Positions 61,435 to 64,000 of a stretch of 64,000 bases of DNA are shown here, piece by piece. A program made the translations under genes and the position numbers. Source of the stretch: Selaginella tamariscina (lineage: Eukaryota; Streptophyta; Lycopodiopsida; Selaginellales; Selaginellaceae). The notes beneath the pieces are model-generated. The model did no database searches. It saw nothing but the letters and a program-made list of their open reading frames with translations, and was not told the origin of the DNA. The stretch spans positions 1-64,000 of the forward strand of contig PUQB01000653.1 in the NCBI GenBank assembly GCA_003024785.1. Reading direction: 5' to 3'. Position 1 is the first letter of the stretch. Each line of letters opens with the position of its first letter.

Positions 61435-64000
61435 ATGTATAATACTGGAGATAAAGTATGTCTTCTTCGGAACAACGAGATAGTTGGCACTGGAACTGTG
61501 GAAGTTCGAGATGATAATGCATCATGTCACAATATTGCCCAAGGATCTTGTGTGTACGTATGGGTGAACACCATTTTCAAGCATGTTGAGGTTCCTGGAA
61601 TGGAATTTGAGGAGGGTTCTCCTGTATTGTGGAATTTGGATGAAGTCAAGGCTGACACAGAATATACAGAGTCACAAACAAACAGTAGCACGAGTTTTCC
61701 AGATGATGGCTTGCCTGCTGTGATGGATGAGGTGATTCTCTTTCTTCATGAGATTGAGGTTGGGAGAGGCATCATCACAGCTATAAATCCAATGGAAGCA
61801 GTGTCAGAAGAGAAACTAGGGTCCGACTTCGTGGGTGTAGTTGTGACAGAGGTTTCACCTAATGGCACTTTGCATCCTGGATCCCTCGTGAGGTGGCGAA
61901 CATCTGAATTAAGACGGCAAGATGGTTCAACATATTCTGGGTTGGATTTCAATAATAACAACCCGGAAGAACAACTCATATTTGAAGAGGTTCCTTGCAT
62001 TGGTCCTATTAAGAAAAAGGCGATTCATGGGTTGCAGATCTTCCCCTACATGTTTCAGCAAGAGGTGAAGATGGATCCTACATCTTCCGAAAGTGTTACG
62101 AGCATTTCCACGATTGACTGCTGCAAGAAGAAGTGTTGTCAGATGGCAGACCGGAATGAAATTACCCAATGTAGACATGTCTTTCGTACGCTCACCCAAA
62201 AGCAAAGGCATGAGTTTGTATATGCTGCACTAACTGGGTGTATTGATGGAATGGCTTCGGACACAGGTTATCAGAGTACATCCATGGTATTTAATAAGGT
62301 GGCCATCTGCTTCAAAGCTTGGTACAGTATATACGGGATCCCAAAGACCACGTTCTACCGTCGGAGGGATGAGTGGTTAGATGGAGCGCGAACCTCAGTA
62401 CATGGGAACACTGGCTTGGTCAAAACCCGCTCTCACATTATGGCAGCCATAGAGATACTCAAGGCTTTTGTGGAAGCAAATGCAGACAGGATGCCTCACA
62501 AATGCCGAACCACAAATGCAGGGGTCAGGGAAAATCTCAAGGTTTTGCCTTCAATCTACACTCAATTGAAGCTGTGTGAACATGTGAACAAGTGCCTCAG
62601 CTTGATGGGGCTGCAAGCAATCTGCACTGGTACCTTCAACAACATATGGAATACTCATTTTAAGGATGTGGAGATTGCAAAACACTCTAGCTTTTCCAAG
62701 TGTGACACTTGTACATCATTGAAGGCTGCAGAGGCTTGTGCAAAAACCTTGGTGGAGATCACTGCCATTCAAAAGAAGATGGAGGCCCACATGATTGCAC
62801 AACAAACTTGCCGGTCTCAGTACTATGCACACCGCATGCTTTCTGTGTCACGCCCATGACAAGATGGATCATTCAAAGACCAGCATTCCAAAGCTCGTTG
62901 CAACACCAAAGTGCCTTGGAAATGTCATGAAACTTCCGATTTCATTGACAGTGTGTGCTAACACATGGACACGGTTGTGAGTCATATGGACACTTTTCAC
63001 TTCCACATTGGTCTAGCGACTCCAATTTCACTATTGGGTCGTTGGCCATGTGTTTCAGAAACCTTGAAGCCCACTCACAGACAAGTCCTATCAGTGATCT
63101 CAAAGTGAAGAAAAAACACCTTCAACCTTTACATAATGCTCTCATGAACACGTCTGCACTTGAGGCTACTTGGGAATATGAGAGGCATTGTCAGACCTGC
63201 ACAAAAAACAGATGGCCCTGTTGAGAGTTCAGGTTCAGTGGAGGGATCTAGCTCAAATAGCTCAGTTTTCTTATGGTTGGTCACACTCATGAAGATATTG
63301 ATGCGTTCTTTAGCAAGGTCTCCAACTCTACAAAAAGGACAAGTGCACTTACGTTACCACATATGATGAATCTTTTTGAAAACTGCATCTCCAAAAAAAG
63401 TTGTGCTTTGCTTGTGATTGAGGTGCCAGACTTCAAAAAATTTCTCAAGGAGTATATAAAAGAGGGGAGTGATTCTTTAGTTGGTCACCTTGTGCCGCTA
63501 TAATTCTTTTTCTCCATATGAGATGGTATACCTATTATGCAGTACAAGTTACGGCCATCAGAGCAGGAGTGGTTACCGAAAGAGGGGTTAATGCTCTTCA
63601 AAAGTGGAGAGGATGGAAAGCCACTTCTCCCAGAAGGACAACCAGACCCTATTCCATTGAGTGCCCAGCTCAAGGAACAAGAGGTTATTATTGATGGCAT
63701 CAAAAAATATGTGGCATGGGTTCAAAAATCGATGCCAAAGAATTCTGATAAGGCAACTGGTTACTCAGAACTATATAAGCATGTGGTTGACTATTGGAAG
63801 ATTGTTGTTCGAGAGTTGGAAGGGCCTACTGTCACAAGTACAGAATTGCAACACCCTTTTTGGCCTAAAACAAGTGGCGAGAGGAGATTGAAATGACATC
63901 ACTGAGCACAGACGACATAGTCAGTAGTGATGTGGAAGTGCAAACCCCACACTTTGTTGGACAAAGGAACTAAAAACCTAAAGCATACTTTGATTGCTGC
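61435..64000 (+). pseudogene. Copy 4 gene A: transposase-like protein (GHTHEDID family), 3' end outside window
   Basis: ATG at 61435, just after a likely splice acceptor (TTATGTGCAG), opens 474 codons to 62859. The N-terminal 75 residues (NEIVGTGTVEVRDDNASCHN, CVYVWVNTIFKHVEVPG) resemble the plant DUF8039 type. A Cys-rich segment follows (IDCCKKKCCQMADRNEITQC), then YGIPKTTFYRRRDEW, RMPHKCRT and FSKCDTCTSLKAAEACAKTL. After a frameshift near 62855 come KMDHSKTSIPKL, HFSLPHWSSDSNF, and VGHTHEDIDAFFSKVSNS (about 63274-63327), the hallmark of DUF7869-like, probably RNase H-fold, proteins. Then VIEVPDFKKFLKEYI, and in a further frame YKLRPSEQEWLPKEGLMLFK to 63896. Copy 2 supplies the C-terminus. 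Frameshifts make it inactive as read, though few repairs separate it from a full frame. Confidence 0.72.

Larger units (their letters stand above)
53526..64000 (-). mobile_element. Copy 4 of the A/B/C DNA element, best preserved, runs off window
   Basis: Begins with the B/C-end terminal repeat TGCACGTTGTAACTAAAGTG, then gene C (minus), gene B (minus, 5'-truncated), minisatellite, repeat region with telomere units, AT-rich block, palindrome array and gene A (plus). It is opposite in orientation to copies 1 to 3. Near-perfect palindromes and the longest open frames suggest it is the youngest copy. The A end lies beyond 64000. Confidence 0.8.

Overview
This is nuclear DNA of a land plant, built almost entirely of nested transposable elements. 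Plant-type telomere units (TTTAGGG) occur inside it, the retroelements are plant-type Ty3/gypsy, introns look eukaryotic, and there is no bacterial-style operon or host gene. The species cannot be told from the sequence; a large, repeat-rich, perhaps non-flowering plant genome would fit.

The main result is an apparently undescribed family of large DNA elements, present in four damaged copies. They share one plan: a transposase-like gene A (GHTHEDID-motif family, resembling DUF7869 proteins) faces away from two other genes, B and C. Between them lies a multi-kb centre made of arrays of an 18-bp palindrome (GGCGGGATTAATCCCGCC), an AT-rich block and a TG/CA-rich minisatellite. B looks like a ParB-like domain joined to a DNA N6/N4-methyltransferase-like C-terminus. 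C is an FCP1/NIF-like HAD phosphatase with the D-x-N active site of a plant subfamily. Copy 2 has a short terminal inverted repeat (about TGCAYGTTGTAAYTAAARTG) at both ends and near-identical 6-bp flanks (TTATTA/TTATTG), so it behaves like a DNA transposon of about 9.8 kb.

Layout. 1-5585: copy 1, gene A (minus) plus centre. 5586-12883: Ty3/gypsy element R1 (plus; Athila/Tat-like, 3' LTR only, extra 3' ORF). 12884-13446: more of the copy 1 centre. 13447-19088: Ty3/gypsy chromovirus R2 (minus, two LTRs). 19089-19885: end of copy 1 with a gene B fragment. 19886-22286: AT-rich, nothing recognised. 22287-24430: relic R3. 24430-30760: GC-richer relic R4 (gag, protease). About 30960-53520: old minus-strand Ty3/gypsy element R5, split by copy 2 (34461-44247, in gag) and copy 3 (45530 to about 52419, in the 5' LTR). 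53526-64000: copy 4, in opposite orientation, with C and B on minus, the centre, and the best-preserved gene A on plus, running off the window.

Most genes carry stops or frameshifts. The longest intact frame is the 474-codon N-terminal part of gene A in copy 4; next is a 237-codon frame of gene C in copy 4. Copies 1 and 4, being opposed, form a very long inverted repeat (1-5585 against about 57260-62660).
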